The notes beneath the pieces are model-generated. The model was not told the origin of the DNA, did not search any database, and worked only from the letters and a program-made list of their open reading frames with translations. Of a stretch of 64,000 nucleotides of DNA, positions 1-10,784 are shown piece by piece. A program made the position numbers and the translations under genes. This DNA is from Lutraria lutraria (taxonomy: Eukaryota; Mollusca; Bivalvia; Venerida; Mactridae), in NCBI GenBank assembly GCA_964023205.1, contig OZ026843.1, forward strand, positions 10,335,093 to 10,399,092. The letters run 5' to 3'. Numbering within the stretch: position 1 is the stretch's first letter; the number at the start of each line of letters is the position of its first letter.

Positions 1-468
1 ATGCATTGATTGGTTGTGATAAATGATTTCCCTTAACATAACTATATTGGTATTACTTAATGTTTTTATGGTACACTAATCAACAATAGTCATGTCATAA
101 GCAACAAATGTAATCTATGTAAAAAGAAAAGTATAAATTAATAAGCATTAAGGATAATTTATATAAATTGGCAACAATAGACTTCTAGCTAGCTAGTATC
201 AAAATAAAACTGTGTGAGATTAATCTCATTAACATTGTGTCATTATTACAGTTAAAAGGAAGTGTATAAAAAGGTGTCACATTTTATTGTATAGTCAGAT
301 TTCCTTTATATAATTAATAATTGTGTCAGGCCTGACAGTTTCTGAAAGTGTCTTTATGCTTTCGATCTCAATGTGTCTGATATGGATTGACTGAAGGTCG
401 ATCCAGTCTATAAGAAAAGGTTTGATAGAATATGGTACATTGCACAGACACATTCTGGCGAATTATCA
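1..468. other. AT-rich sequence, no gene seen
   Basis: No reading frame, RNA gene or repeat is recognisable to the left of the LINE RNase H fragment. Some of it could be the decayed 3' tail of that minus-strand LINE, but I see no poly(A) or simple tail that would prove it. Confidence 0.5.
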
Positions 469-837
469 CTAGTGAGAGGCCAGGAATGGGTTGAGTGAAT
501 GACCACATTCTATATCTGGATAGTATAACCTCTTCTTGACAAATAGACCTGTGAGCGTGGTTCCATTCGCTGCTGCGGGTTGGTATGGTGATGTGAAGTT
601 TGGTGTAGATGTTGGTATTCCATTGGGACTGCTAGTATGACTGGATAGAGCTAACAAGATGCCACATTCAATAAACACATCAGATTTAAAATCAGTGTAT
701 GGGATTTTGACATCTGAAAATGGTAATGCTATGGCTGATTTTGCACTTGCTTCAGCCCTATTATTTCCTTCAATACCCATGTGACCTGGCCCTGAGTTAA
801 TGAAACTTTTCAGCTCACCTGAGCACAAAGTGTTCAA
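469..837 (-). pseudogene. LINE RNase H domain, 3'-terminal fragment
   Basis: This 122-codon minus-strand frame is the end of the RNase H domain of a non-LTR retrotransposon. Residues 18-35 read GHMGIEGNNRAEASAKSA, the C-terminal RNase H signature of RNase H-bearing LINEs (I/R1/Jockey-like group), in which the usual acidic residue after the alanine is replaced by Glu. It is followed at once by a KIPYTDFKS stretch, which I associate with the same position in mollusc LINEs. After about residue 50 similarity to RNase H is lost and the rest is low-confidence sequence. The catalytic N-terminal half is missing: the fragment stops where a different repeat begins at about 840. It is a dead 5'-truncated insertion, possibly of the same lineage as the LINE at 20.7-23.5 kb, whose own RNase H ends before this segment. 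Confidence 0.7.
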
Positions 838-839
838 AG

Positions 840-1345
840 GTGAGCTATTTGGATCAGTCAGTCAGTCAATATTTGACATCCACACATGGGGGTGGTTATC
901 ACTCTAGAGGTCACAGTTTTGATTGGATCTTCATCAAACATTTTATGCATACAGGGGCATTAAGTGTTACCCCTTGTCCGTCCTTCCTTCCTTCCGTCTG
1001 TTCAAATTTTAGTTGCCGATCAATAACTCAAGACAAAGTCCCCAGGATGAGCCTTTGTGATTGGTCTTTGTCCGTCGTGCATCTTCAACTTTTGCCTTGT
1101 GAACACTCCAGAGGTCACATTTTTATTGGATCTTCACCAAAACTTGTCTGCATGTTTGTATTGATAATATATTGGGACAAATTCGAGCATAGGTTATCTG
1201 GGGTCAAAATCTAGGTCACCAGATCGAATCTTAGGAAAATCTTGTTAACACTCAAGTTGTCACAGTTTTGATTGGATCTTCACCAAACCTTGTCTGAATG
1301 CTTGTCTTAATGATACGTGGGACAAGTAGTGTTACATACCCTGAA
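840..1345 (+). repeat. Decayed dispersed repeat with three internal subrepeats
   Basis: A phrase of the type GGTCACAGTTTTGATTGGAT followed by CTTCACCAAA occurs three times (about 905-950, 1112-1165, 1257-1310). They are separated by a pyrimidine-rich CCGTCCTTCCTTCC stretch (about 977-1000) and by TCAATAACTCAAGACAAAGT. This organisation of a CCGTC-rich head, an 'aactcaa' core and GGTCA phrases resembles the bodies of the hairpin-ended repeats at 37.7 and 61.4 kb, but no hairpin termini are preserved. No coding content is credible. Confidence 0.6.
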
Positions 1346-1468
1346 CAAAATATTTTTTATGGATGGACAGTTGACTGTTAAACCGCAAATTAATTTACCT
1401 GCGAAGATTGTCACTGTACGGTAACAATCTGCAAATACTGTTTAATAACATCTGATGACACTATCAAC

Positions 1469-1810
1469 TTGTTATCAGCAATTTTTAACAATCAATTAAA
1501 TCTTTGCATACTGTTCGCTGCCCCTACGGCAGCTGTTACTTTAATGGTTGGCCTGCCGCTAGGCGTTTCCAATCACCTTGTACTGGCCCCTGTAATTATT
1601 TCTCCTTTCAACCTCAAACTAAATGCTATTGTCCCATTATTGTATTGTATGTGGTCTAGTCATAAGATCATTGAGTATTTTACATTAAAAGTTAAATACC
1701 GGCACACGACAGTAGAGTCTGGATCGATAAGGATTTATATATTGGTGGCTCACTTTTTTGGACAATTTGTTTACCATGCATTTTCATTTATTTGTATAGG
1801 ATTAGTTTAA
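1469..1810 (+). pseudogene. Possible LINE endonuclease C-terminal scrap
   Basis: A 113-codon open frame contains the segment GLPLGVSNHLVLAPVI at residues 28-43. That resembles the end of the apurinic-like endonuclease domain of CR1/L2-type LINEs, where a PLGxSDH motif carries the catalytic Asp-His pair. Here the Asp is Asn, so the copy would be inactive. The stretch afterwards (LYCMWSSHKIIEYF) is loosely placed like the linker that follows the endonuclease. I see no flanking reverse transcriptase. The similarity is short and from recognition alone, so this may be a chance open frame. Confidence 0.3.
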
Positions 1811-2109
1811 TATCCTTGATTAAATACTATTCAAACAGTGACTTGTTAGACAAAGAAGTCCAATTTACAAATCACTATAATTTTGAAAGGTTTTTATTAA
1901 TATTTAAAACATTTTAAGTTGTTGCTCTTTGAAATTACCCTATGAAAATGATTTATATTTATATTTATTGGTTTTCTCTTTATGTTAAGCTATTAGAGGT
2001 TGAAGAGGGTATCAATAAATTAATACAAACAAATGATTTTAGTGATTTAAACAGTTTATTGTTTAGCAGAATGTTCTAACATATTCTCATTCAGGGACAG
2101 TTTATAGAA

Positions 2110-2276
2110 TACAGTACAACCTCTCCTGAGTGGCCCTCTCTTAAGCAATAACCTCCCTTCAACAACTGAATCTTTCCCCCCTGTACTACAATTTAACTAT
2201 TAATTAACCTCTCTAGAGCAACAACCTCTCAGGAACAACATAATTTTGCTTCTCCTAAAGGGTGTTGCTCACTGTA
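2110..2276. mobile_element. MITE, ACAGTACAACCTCTC ends
   Basis: The element starts TACAGTACAACCTCTC and ends GTGTTGCTCACTGTA, so the ends are imperfect inverted repeats flanked by TA, the target duplication used by Tc1/mariner-pogo elements. Internally CTCTCTAGAGCAACAACC-type phrases repeat near both ends, like subterminal transposase-binding motifs. A related copy lies at 31131-31287 and a more decayed one at about 27451-27631. There is no coding capacity, so it is non-autonomous. Confidence 0.7.
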
Positions 2277-2522
2277 GCATAATTTTAGTCTTGTGGAAAT
2301 ATTATAACATTAAAGCCCAAAAATTCAATGAATGTTAAAATCTTTGAAGAGACCACTGATTTAGGTGAAGAAAAATTATAAAACTTCAGATTGTTATCAG
2401 AAAATTTCTTTAATTATTACCTACACAAATTTTGTCCATGATTTATTTAATCCAATTTTATGAATGTTAAAGTGAAATACAGCTATACTTAATAACAGTA
2501 AAATCATGATATTTCAATTACC

Positions 2523-2695
2523 TTTGTACAAAGGCCCACCATTGGGAGAGGTAAAATGTGCCTTTTATTGACAGGTGGACTTTATTTGGAGATCATTTTG
2601 ATTGAAATATTCAATGGCAGTTTTTAAAAGAATGACCTTTATACACAGAATATCCTTTATTCGGAGTTGGCTGCTTAAATACAGGTTTGACTGCA
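2523..2695 (+). mobile_element. Pogo/Tigger-like MITE (CAGTCAAACCTG family), left end lost
   Basis: The right end reads ACAGGTTTGACTGCA, the inverted repeat of the family defined by the full copy at 53197-53377. The body has ACAAAGGCCCACCATTGGGA on the left and repeated CCTTTATT...GGAG phrases. The left TIR is eroded (TTTGTACAAAGG where the family has CCTGTGAACAAAGG). Confidence 0.75.
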
Positions 2696-2810
2696 TTGAA
2701 ATATTTTATCAAAAATAGTTGTCTTTATGGTAAAGTGGTCACAGTATTGATGTGATCACCTAATAAAGTTTTAACAGAGTTTGTCCAATCAGAATAATTA
2801 AAAAAAACAA

Positions 2811-3489
2811 GTGTTTTTTCTCTCTTCATGGGGAAGAGGCCTTAGCCTGTTGATTTTGGGAAGAATTATCGCTAAAATTGCTGATGTGGGAAATGAAATA
2901 GCTGGTGTAAGTTTGAAATTTTGGGAAAATAGCGTGATTTTAAAGAAATTTTTAATTGGAAAGAGGCCTATAATAGGCCTCTGTTATAGAAGGTGAAAAA
3001 TCACTGAAAACTTAAGCATAATTTTCATTATTATAATCTTATATTGAGTACTTTTGCTGAATAAACAAATAAACTAACATCTTAATTTCCATATATGGGA
3101 TGATACCGGTCGGTACAAGACTTGTGAATAACGATAAAAAAGTAATCTGAATGTTATCAATTTTATACTCTTAGACCCATCACATGACAATTTTCATTGA
3201 ACTCTTCCTGATTGGCCTCAAGTGGTAAATTAATTGCTTTCGACATTTCTGAGTTCAAGTCATAATCAACAACACTATGACACTATCATGGTAAAACTGA
3301 ATATTTATTTATTATTGATGGGTAAAAATACTTAAATTCATCATCAGTTTTCAGGAATGTATGTAAGTCTTACTGTTTGGAAGTGATATCAGCAAATATT
3401 TTTATGGTTTGATGGTTTTAAAATTTATTTTACATAAATTCTTGTGTGGCTCCTGGTTAACCATGTGTTTATATGTTGCCTTATATAGA
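2811..3489. other. AT-rich sequence, no gene seen
   Basis: Unique-looking AT-rich DNA. A 61-codon open frame at its start has no recognisable domain and I treat it as chance. Confidence 0.5.
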
Positions 3490-3705
3490 TACTGTGGAAT
3501 CAATAATTTTTGTTGGGGATTTAATTTCGTGGATTTCGTGGGTCGGCTCATCCACGAAATAAAATCCCCACAAATTTAAATGCAGACATAAGGCATTTCT
3601 TTTCAAAAATCAAAATCAACAAATTTATGTCCCCACGAAATAGCCATCTTGGTAAAAAAAAAAACACAAAAATTGAGCCCAACGAAAATATATGAAAATA
3701 CAGTA
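3490..3705 (+). mobile_element. MITE, CTGTGGAATCA family
   Basis: It begins ACTGTGGAATCAATAATTTT and ends ATGAAAATACAGTA. The ends are degenerate inverted repeats (CTGTxxxxTCAT / ATGAxxxxACAG). The body carries several copies of CCACGAAAT/ATTTCGTGG on both strands, giving an internal foldback around 3520-3570. A second copy, same orientation and same order of motifs, lies at 34771-34971. The element has no coding capacity. Confidence 0.75.
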
Positions 3706-4682
3706 TTGTAGCTAAAGATTGTGGTAGCATACAATTTGAACTTATAATAATGCTTTTTTCCGTGCTGATTCCGTTTCAAAGTTAATTGATTTTAAGACAA
3801 AATTGATTTCTATTTCTGAACTATCCAGTTCTACATTTTTTATCCCTTAATTGATTTTGTTCATCTCCTTAATAGACTTAGCATTTTTGGGATTTTCAAT
3901 TAAGTTTACTGTTAATGTGAAACCACCTGTCTGTTTCAATTGAGCCTACATTTCACACAGAAGCGTGAAGTTTCTTGAAGAGGGAATTGTTTACAAATTA
4001 AATGAATCAGCTGGGAGTAAATAGATTCTTTTAAGGGTTGTGCATGCTTGATAAACAAAATAGAAATGTGTGGTAATTGAGACATGTGATAATTCACACC
4101 TGCCAGTCAGTTCAGTGCCTCTGTTCACTTATTTCTTAATTACCTGAAACTTTAAGTCAACTAATATTTTATTGATGGTCATTTCAAGCCAAAAAATGAA
4201 TTGGTCAACCAATCAAAATATTTAAAATATTTCATTCACCAATCAGATCAAATAATACTGATACTTAAGGTATTCTAACTGTGGACAGAAACCATTGACT
4301 GAAAAATAATGTTTTCTATGACAATGAATACTCTGTGTGATGTTGGATTTTAAATGTTCAAATCGGTTTGTTTTCTTTCTGATTTTTTAGCTAAAATTTA
4401 CATATGTTTGGGATGCAATTTGATTGTCTGTGTGATGCTTCATATTAATGAGGTTAATGTTTTGTTGTTTTCAAATTAACATAGCTTTACCACAACAAAA
4501 TTAAATCAGTTATCTTGTTTTCTTTAAATCTATTTGTCAAGTTAAATTAAGTCTTTGTAAATTACTGCTTTATGGGCAAATTAGCAATCATTAAACCTGG
4601 CATTAATCTACATAAAAAGCACTTCTGTATCAAACAGATATCAAATAAAAGTTAGAAGTGAATGATTTTTAAAACAATCTTA

Positions 4683-4869
4683 TAGTTAAACCTGTGAACA
4701 CGGCCAACATTAGGAAAGACAAAATATTGCCTTTATTAACAGGTGGCCTTTATTCAGAGGTCATTTTGCTATAAATAATCAAGAATGTTTTTTTTTCAAA
4801 ATAATGACCTTTATTCACAGGATGGCTTTCATTCGAAGGTGGTTGCTAATTAATACAGGTTTGACTGTT
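4683..4869 (+). mobile_element. Pogo/Tigger-like MITE (CAGTCAAACCTG family)
   Basis: Almost full-length copy. The left end is AGTTAAACCTGTGAACACGG, the right end ACAGGTTTGACTGTT. Inside are four repeats of the CCTTTATTxACAGG / CCTTTATTCAGAGG type, two near each end, which look like subterminal binding sites. Confidence 0.85.
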
Positions 4870-5016
4870 CTAATAATTATTGTTATATTTATATAAGACT
4901 TATGTATGGGCCAGTTTGACACATTTTGATGTCTACTCATCATGCCATGATAGTGTCATCTTTTCTATCTTACGGATATACACCAGGGTATATATAGCAT
5001 AGAAATCAATATCCAG

Positions 5017-5268
5017 TCACATTATAAAACATATTTTATTGTCCCAACTTTTATTGTATATAATCCTACATTTAGACAAAATGTCTTTGCTAATATTGTA
5101 AAACTGTTTATTTGCATCAATTGCAATAATGTCAGTGGAACCTACTACAGACACTTTAAGCGCTGTGACATATACTTGGCATTTCTCCATTTCTTGGAAA
5201 AAACTTCTTTTGAAGTCAAGCAAAAAGTGCTTTAAGATGTAGCACTCCTTTCTTACACTTTTGTACAT
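5017..5268 (-). other. Unassigned 83-codon open frame
   Basis: A minus-strand frame of 83 codons with a mixed, fairly protein-like composition: a charged start (MYKSVRKECYILKHFLLDFK), then VYVTALKVSVVGSTDIIAID and a Lys/Asp-rich tail. I recognise no domain. There is no convincing splice acceptor at its right edge and no clear promoter. An AATAAA lies inside the frame near its stop. It sits just left of the pogo-like element starting at 5364. It could be a fragment of a transposase or of a host exon, or simply chance. Confidence 0.15.
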
Positions 5269-5363
5269 GCAAAAAGTAAGTTTCAGAGATCTTTAAGAAA
5301 CATTATTCTCGCCAATGACATTGTTTCTTCATTAGCAAAATTTGACCAAGTTTAAGAGAAATA

Positions 5364-6711
5364 CAGTAAAGTTCCGCTATTAAGACCACCCTTCGGACCG
5401 CCATGAAGTGGTCTTAATTTGAAGTCGGTCTTAATAGCGGAACTCAGGTGTTGATGATGATAACAGTAGCAATATGTAGTTCAACTATAAAAGGCACTTG
5501 ACATACATTCTGTTCCTTGATTGTGTGTTTATTAGTAATTTTTGCATGTGCATATTATTTATGTAAAAAATGCATTAATTACAGAAAGCTGAGTTCTTTT
5601 TGAGAGTTCAAAATGTACAAAAATCTGATTTATGAACATCTGTCAATGAGTGATTTCATGGTCCTCTGTCCTGTACTCAGACTGTATTCTATTGGTGATT
5701 GTAATTTTATAATCGATTCAAACACACCATTAATATGGTTTAAGTAAATAAATAGAAAAACAACATAAACAGAAACATAAAACTTAAATTATTTTATTAT
5801 CAATACATATATATTACACAGAAGAAACATTTGCATCATTAAAAGGTCATTTAGTGACTGATAGTGATAGCATGTACATGTACATATGAACATAATATTA
5901 TAACGAGTCCAGTAAGTCCTGTCATTGGTACACTCAAAATTGTCAAGAGTTTTTCTCTTCTTTTCTCTTTCCTGACCTGAAACAACAAAATGAAAAAAAT
6001 CATTATTCTATTTGCATCAAGTTTGAAGTGCTTAGTAAAAATCACCAAAACAATAAATTATTACAGTGCAGAATAATCAGTGATATAAATCAAGTGTTGG
6101 ATATCTTAATCAAGGAAAATAAATTAAATGTTTAATAATCCATACAGTATTCAGTGATATTTTAAAGACCTAGAATGATAATGCAAGAAAATAATGCGTC
6201 ATGCTGATAAAAATATACGAGGATCATAAAGCACCAATGGAAAAATTATTCGATCTCATTAAAATAATTAGCCAAAATACGTACCTATCCAAAAACTCGT
6301 AACAATTGCATTTGTTTCTTTTTGTGAAAACACGTTCACATCAAGATGAGCAACAACACCAATTAATCCATCGGTGTTAATTGACACTTTTAGACCCCTT
6401 TATTACAGTCATTTAATCGTGTTGATCCATTTGTTTTCACAACTAATTTACGAGCGTGTCAACACATATGCGGAATCGGGTTAGGTATAAAGTTTAAACA
6501 GACGGACCGGTCGTATTACCGGGACCAAAATACGTAGAAATACCGGTATTGGGACTGAATAAAGTGGTCTTAATACGTAATAGCGGGGCGGTCTCATTAT
6601 CGGAACCGGCGACCATTGAAATAAAGAAGGAAAATATCGGGACCAAGAAAAAGTGGTCGTATTATGCGGACGGTCGTATTATCGGGACGGTCGCATTATG
6701 GAACTTTACTG
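5364..6711. mobile_element. Non-autonomous pogo/Tigger-like transposon, about 1.35 kb
   Basis: The left end is TA-CAGTAAAGTTCCGCTAT and the right end is the inverted CATTATGGAACTTTACTG-TA, giving matching 12-bp termini starting CAG and flanked by TA, as expected for the pogo branch of Tc1/mariner. Both ends are packed with a subterminal repeat: GGTCTTAATAGCGGAAC (5426-5442 and its inverse 5371-5387, a perfect 17-bp inverted pair) on the left, and five or six GGTCGTATTATCGGGAC variants between 6507 and 6705 on the right. The interior of about 1 kb is AT-rich and encodes no transposase, so it would need a helper. On the minus strand it holds a possible terminal exon at 5780-5976, described separately. 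Confidence 0.75.
5780..5976 (-). other. Candidate 3'-terminal exon inside the pogo-like element
   Basis: On the minus strand a good splice acceptor (TTTTGTTGTTTCAG, ending at 5977) is followed by an open frame that begins VRKEKRREKLLTILSVPMTG, continues with a strongly hydrophobic run (GLTGLVIILCSYVHVHAI) and stops at 5851. An AATAAA signal on the same strand lies at 5793-5798. Basic residues followed by a single hydrophobic helix would suit the C-terminal tail of a membrane protein. A second frame is also open across the same DNA for about 60 codons, so the reading frame is not settled. No donor or upstream exon can be assigned with confidence. It may be host sequence captured by the transposon or a chance arrangement in AT-rich DNA. 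Confidence 0.2.
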
Positions 6712-6868
6712 TACTCACCTTCTGTTCAGAAGTTCCGTGATCACAACATTTTATTCCAAGTTGCAAATGTGAATTAGACACAACAAATGCTATTTTCAAA
6801 ACGGAAGTTAATTTCAGGTATTAGTTTGGAACACTATAAAACCTTGAGTAAATGGGGAAAAAGGACGC

Positions 6869-7087
6869 AGCCATGGTCCTGTGGTAAGTGCCTTGGAAGT
6901 GTAAGCTGGCAATAATAGGTTCGATTCCCGGTCGCAGCAGGTTATACCCTTCTTCGAAAATTTGACAAAAATTAGTACTGGTTAGATTTAACTGTCCAGG
7001 AAAACTTGTTAGGTGAATCAGCAGCCATATATAACTGATTTTTAAAAAAAATTGTGTTAAACTCAAATAAATAAATTTGAAAATAGA
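6869..7087 (+). mobile_element. tRNA-derived SINE
   Basis: A degenerate A box (TCCTGTGGTAAGTGCC, 6877-6892) is followed by a perfect B box GGTTCGATTCC (6918-6928), the internal RNA polymerase III promoter of a tRNA-derived head. The body has CCAGGAAAACTTGTTAGGTG (6996-7015), a segment shared with the SINE tail at 33838-33860. The tail ends TTAAACTCAAATAAATAAAT. A related head remnant, with the same CCCGGTCGC...TACCCTTC sequence after the B box, is at 48455-48600. Confidence 0.8.
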
Positions 7088-7640
7088 TTGATTTGCATAT
7101 TTCATGATCAAGTTTGCTTGACATTACTGTACATAATGGCTAATTAAATCCCTACAGTAGGAAACTGTAGACTTTCCAGATCTTTTTCTAATCATTTAAG
7201 TTTTATTAGTGTACTTGCTTAGATTGATGATTCAGAAATTAAGTTGTACAGGTAATGTGTTATATTGTAATTTGTTTGAAGAAGAACAGTTTTGAGAGAG
7301 AGTGAAAGTAGAATCCCATTGTATATGCAAGTCTTTCAAAGACTGGTTCCTGGAAACGTGTGAATATTGAACCATGGCAGTAATTGGAAACCAGGCATCA
7401 TTTTAAGGTTTTTCTCACATGCAAGTATTTCCTTTAGCCTCAATCAGTGTTGTCATACAGATCTTTATCTTGACACTAGCAGGGAAAATATCGATTGTAG
7501 ATTGTTTTTTAAAAAAATGATGTCTGCAAGAAACTTGAAGGTTACGTTTTCAACCTGTCGCATGTATAATATCAATGTCATTGAAATCATGTTGTTGTGA
7601 ATTAGAATTAAGAGATTAAAGGTATTCAACAGAATCTTGG
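7088..7640. other. AT-rich sequence, no gene seen
   Basis: No feature is recognised. An open frame of 77 codons at 7367-7600 has no domain. Confidence 0.5.
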
Positions 7641-7817
7641 AAACTGAGCAATAGTTGACAGCTTTCCATAGCCATCACTCACTCGGCGCGCATGATTTTT
7701 TGTACCCTGATCATCTATATCCACCATATCATTGTTAAACTAGTTCCCATTTCATGTTGCAGTGCAATACTTAGTCTATGTAAGTTCAGTTTCCATGAGT
7801 ACTTTCAGTACTTTGAT
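7641..7817 (-). mobile_element. MITE-like repeat, ATCAAAGTACTG family (reverse copy)
   Basis: Read on the minus strand it starts ATCAAAGTACTGAAAGTACT, continues CATGGAAACTGAAC and ends GCTGTCAACTATTGCTCAG. Three more copies in plus orientation are at 27712, 43149 and 55412. This copy and the others keep the order: start palindrome, CATGGAAACTGAAC, an internal variable stretch, CACATCAAAATxCATGC-like sequence, GGCTATGxxAxGCTGAACTAT. Confidence 0.75.
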
Positions 7818-9579
7818 TAAATGGTAAAAAACAATAGATGCTTTCCACCTTTTATGAATAGGTAACAAAACTTGGTGTCTTCGGACAACAACCACATTTA
7901 TACTTTATTCTCATTCTGACTACACTTCTTTCTCTTAATGGCCAAACACCGCAACTTTTTTATCATTTCAATCAGATTTAACAAGAAGACTTTATTTATT
8001 GTCAACATTCAATCAGGCTTAATTATTACAGTATTTAGATTAATTGCTTTTTACGTGACTTTTCATTTTTCTCTTTGATACTTTGAAAACAATTTCCAAT
8101 ACCTGTAGGTTATCTGTCATAATTGTTCGTCTTTTATTCAAATCAGGAAAAGACAGTAAAAATTAACAGATGCATGACACAGATTGTGGTCAGTTTATAT
8201 GCTTCACTGATTTATACTTCCTGATCCAAATGTTGTCATTATAGAGAAATTCAAAACGCCAGAATTAACCAAAATTTCAATACCATCCAGTTTATACAAA
8301 CCATGTGAATTGTTAGTAAATGCTATATCATCATGGCTAGTTCTTAGTGAAACAATATTCATTTGGATTACTTTAAATTTCCCACAGCACTTACCTCCCT
8401 TGCCTTGATTACTGTCAGCCGAAATGCCTTATGATTAAATGCAGAATTATTATTCCCTATTATGGTAAATAAATGTACCTATTTATACCCTCTTTTTTTT
8501 ACACTTTATCGTTTTGCACTATCGATTGGAATTTGACACAACCATTATCAATGCTTTATTTCTTCAGTGAAAATGACAGAACTTAATGACAGAATATGTT
8601 TAATTTGTGATGACAGTCTCCTAAAAACGTTCAGTCTTCCTAATTAAGGTTTTAATTACATTAGATTCACAAACCTTTATTTATTTATTCAGTATCAGAT
8701 TCTGTTCAAGTTAAAAAAAGTAGATTACTGGTTCAAGTCTATGAAATATTTGATAGAACTGTTTTCTGTAAACAGTAAAAAGGCCCAGTTAATGTATTTG
8801 CACTTGATTGTGTTTTAATGCCTTTTTTAAGGGACTTGGTTACAAATGGTATTGAGGTGCATAGGATGTCAACCACAGTCTATACAATTAACTAAATAGG
8901 CAAAAACCAATTAGTGATTGCACATAAATATCTAATCACACATGTTCTGTCGACTGAACAAAAACCATGAGAACAGTTTATGTTCTCATTTCACCAGCAC
9001 AGCTCTCAGTGTGAACATTCTCTATATACTGGTATAAATATATGTTGATAACATTATTCATCAATAAAATGTTCTTAATTAGGCATCAAATTGTTTATTT
9101 CTGCTTACCTGACCTGTTCTAAGTTTTTTCTACAATCCTTGACTAATTATGAAGCCCGAGGAACAGGACATTCATTTTCTCACTTTACCAAGCTTTCAAG
9201 GACAAAAAAAATACTCCCTTACCTACCTTCACTATCTTTACTGAATATAGAACCAGGAACAAATAATTATTTTTAGCACTTACCGTTTCCTTATTATCAG
9301 CCATTTTTGTTGCTGTTGTTCAAAGTATACACCTGGGCAAAATTATTGCCTGCTTTTGTCAAATAAATTATTTTTGGGTGCCAACTTATGAAATTGAATT
9401 CTTGTTACAAATGATATTACAATTTTGATTGAATCCGAATTTGTCTTTAATGGTTGTTCTCAGGAAATTAAGCTGTAAAGTTATACCTCCATCCCCTCTT
9501 GATAATTGAGAGAGGTACTGGTATATTGTTTTTTGTCAGTTTTCTTCTTTTCATTCTTATTCAGCCAAAGAATATCTAC
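7818..9579. other. AT-rich sequence, no gene seen
   Basis: About 1.7 kb without a recognisable gene or repeat between the reverse MITE-like copy and the tandem array. Open frames here are short and without domains. Confidence 0.5.
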
Positions 9580-10784
9580 ACCCAGCTGGGTGGGGATAAG
9601 AATACCCCAGCTGTCGCACTACAGAGGGGTAAGACCCCCCCACTGTGCCTGCCCATTTGCCATGGGCTGCTACCCGTGTTGCCTGATGACAGGATCCTGG
9701 TGGTTGAGTAGGGCCAGGGTATGGCTGTTAACATTCTGCCCCTGCAACACACCATATTGGCCTTAATTTCGGGCTAAATATGAGGTCAGGAAAGCCCACC
9801 CTGATCTATCGACTGGTCATGCAATGCCCTATATCATTATTTCCTTTCTTCTTCATCTTAGACATATAAGATGATGTCTATGCCAGATCATTACCATGTC
9901 CTGTCTTTGTCATGTAGATTTATCCATTTTCAAAACTCTCATTGGTCAGTTGGTCGGTATGAATGTTGGTATGTCTGTCGGTCTGTGCATCTGTAGACAA
10001 AATTTGTCCAGACAATTTCTCAGCAACTACTTATGGGAATTCAATGAAACTTCACAGAAAGTGTAGAAAATATAGTTAAGAAAAATATTTGACTACCTTA
10101 TGAAACTTGAATCTTATGCGAGTAGTTATTTCTAGTATGTAAAATGTCTTGAATTGACATGATTTGTATATATATTTTTGTCATATTTTTGTAATTTAAG
10201 GGTTTTGTTTTAAAGTTCTAGTAATGCCCCCCTTTCATAGAAATAGGGGTATATTGCTTCGTTCATGTCCGTCTTTTTTTTGTTCGTTTGTAATCAAACC
10301 TTGTCTGGCCAATTCGACTGTGTTGGCCCCTTAGGTCTTTACTTGGTTTGAAGGTTGGTCACATATAGATAGATGACCCCTGTTGATAAGGTCTATCAAT
10401 AGGTCAAAGGTCAACTATTCATTTGCCCTTTAGGGGGCATCAGTGTTTCACAAACACCTCATTAAGAAGCGTATTTTAACTTAAAATGTATTAAAACACT
10501 TGGTGATTTATAATAGCTTTATTTCTTAAGAGGTAACATTGGATTTTTCTAAATTTTTGTTTCTTGATTACTTAAATGCTTGCTATTAAGGTTTTTGTTT
10601 TTTTTACTTTTTGTTGTCTATTGCATGAGAATGAAGATTATTGAAGTACCTTTATTCAAACTTAACATATGTTGATTAACTTTAAAAACTTTAAATAGGT
10701 AGTTTTTATTTTCTTAGGTTTATTTTTGTTGTTCTTAATTAAGTATTTTCTGAATATTTGTTTCCGGACATACTTAATGCTCTC
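9580..10784 (+). repeat. Array unit 1 (block a type II, core type A)
   Basis: First unit, 1205 bp. Block (a) is the type with GAGTAGGGCCAGGGTATGGC; the core is the type with GGTATGAATGTTGGTATGTC. Sequence left of the landmark does not match the tail of other units, so this is the array boundary. The block-d copy is 10225-10463. Confidence 0.95.
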
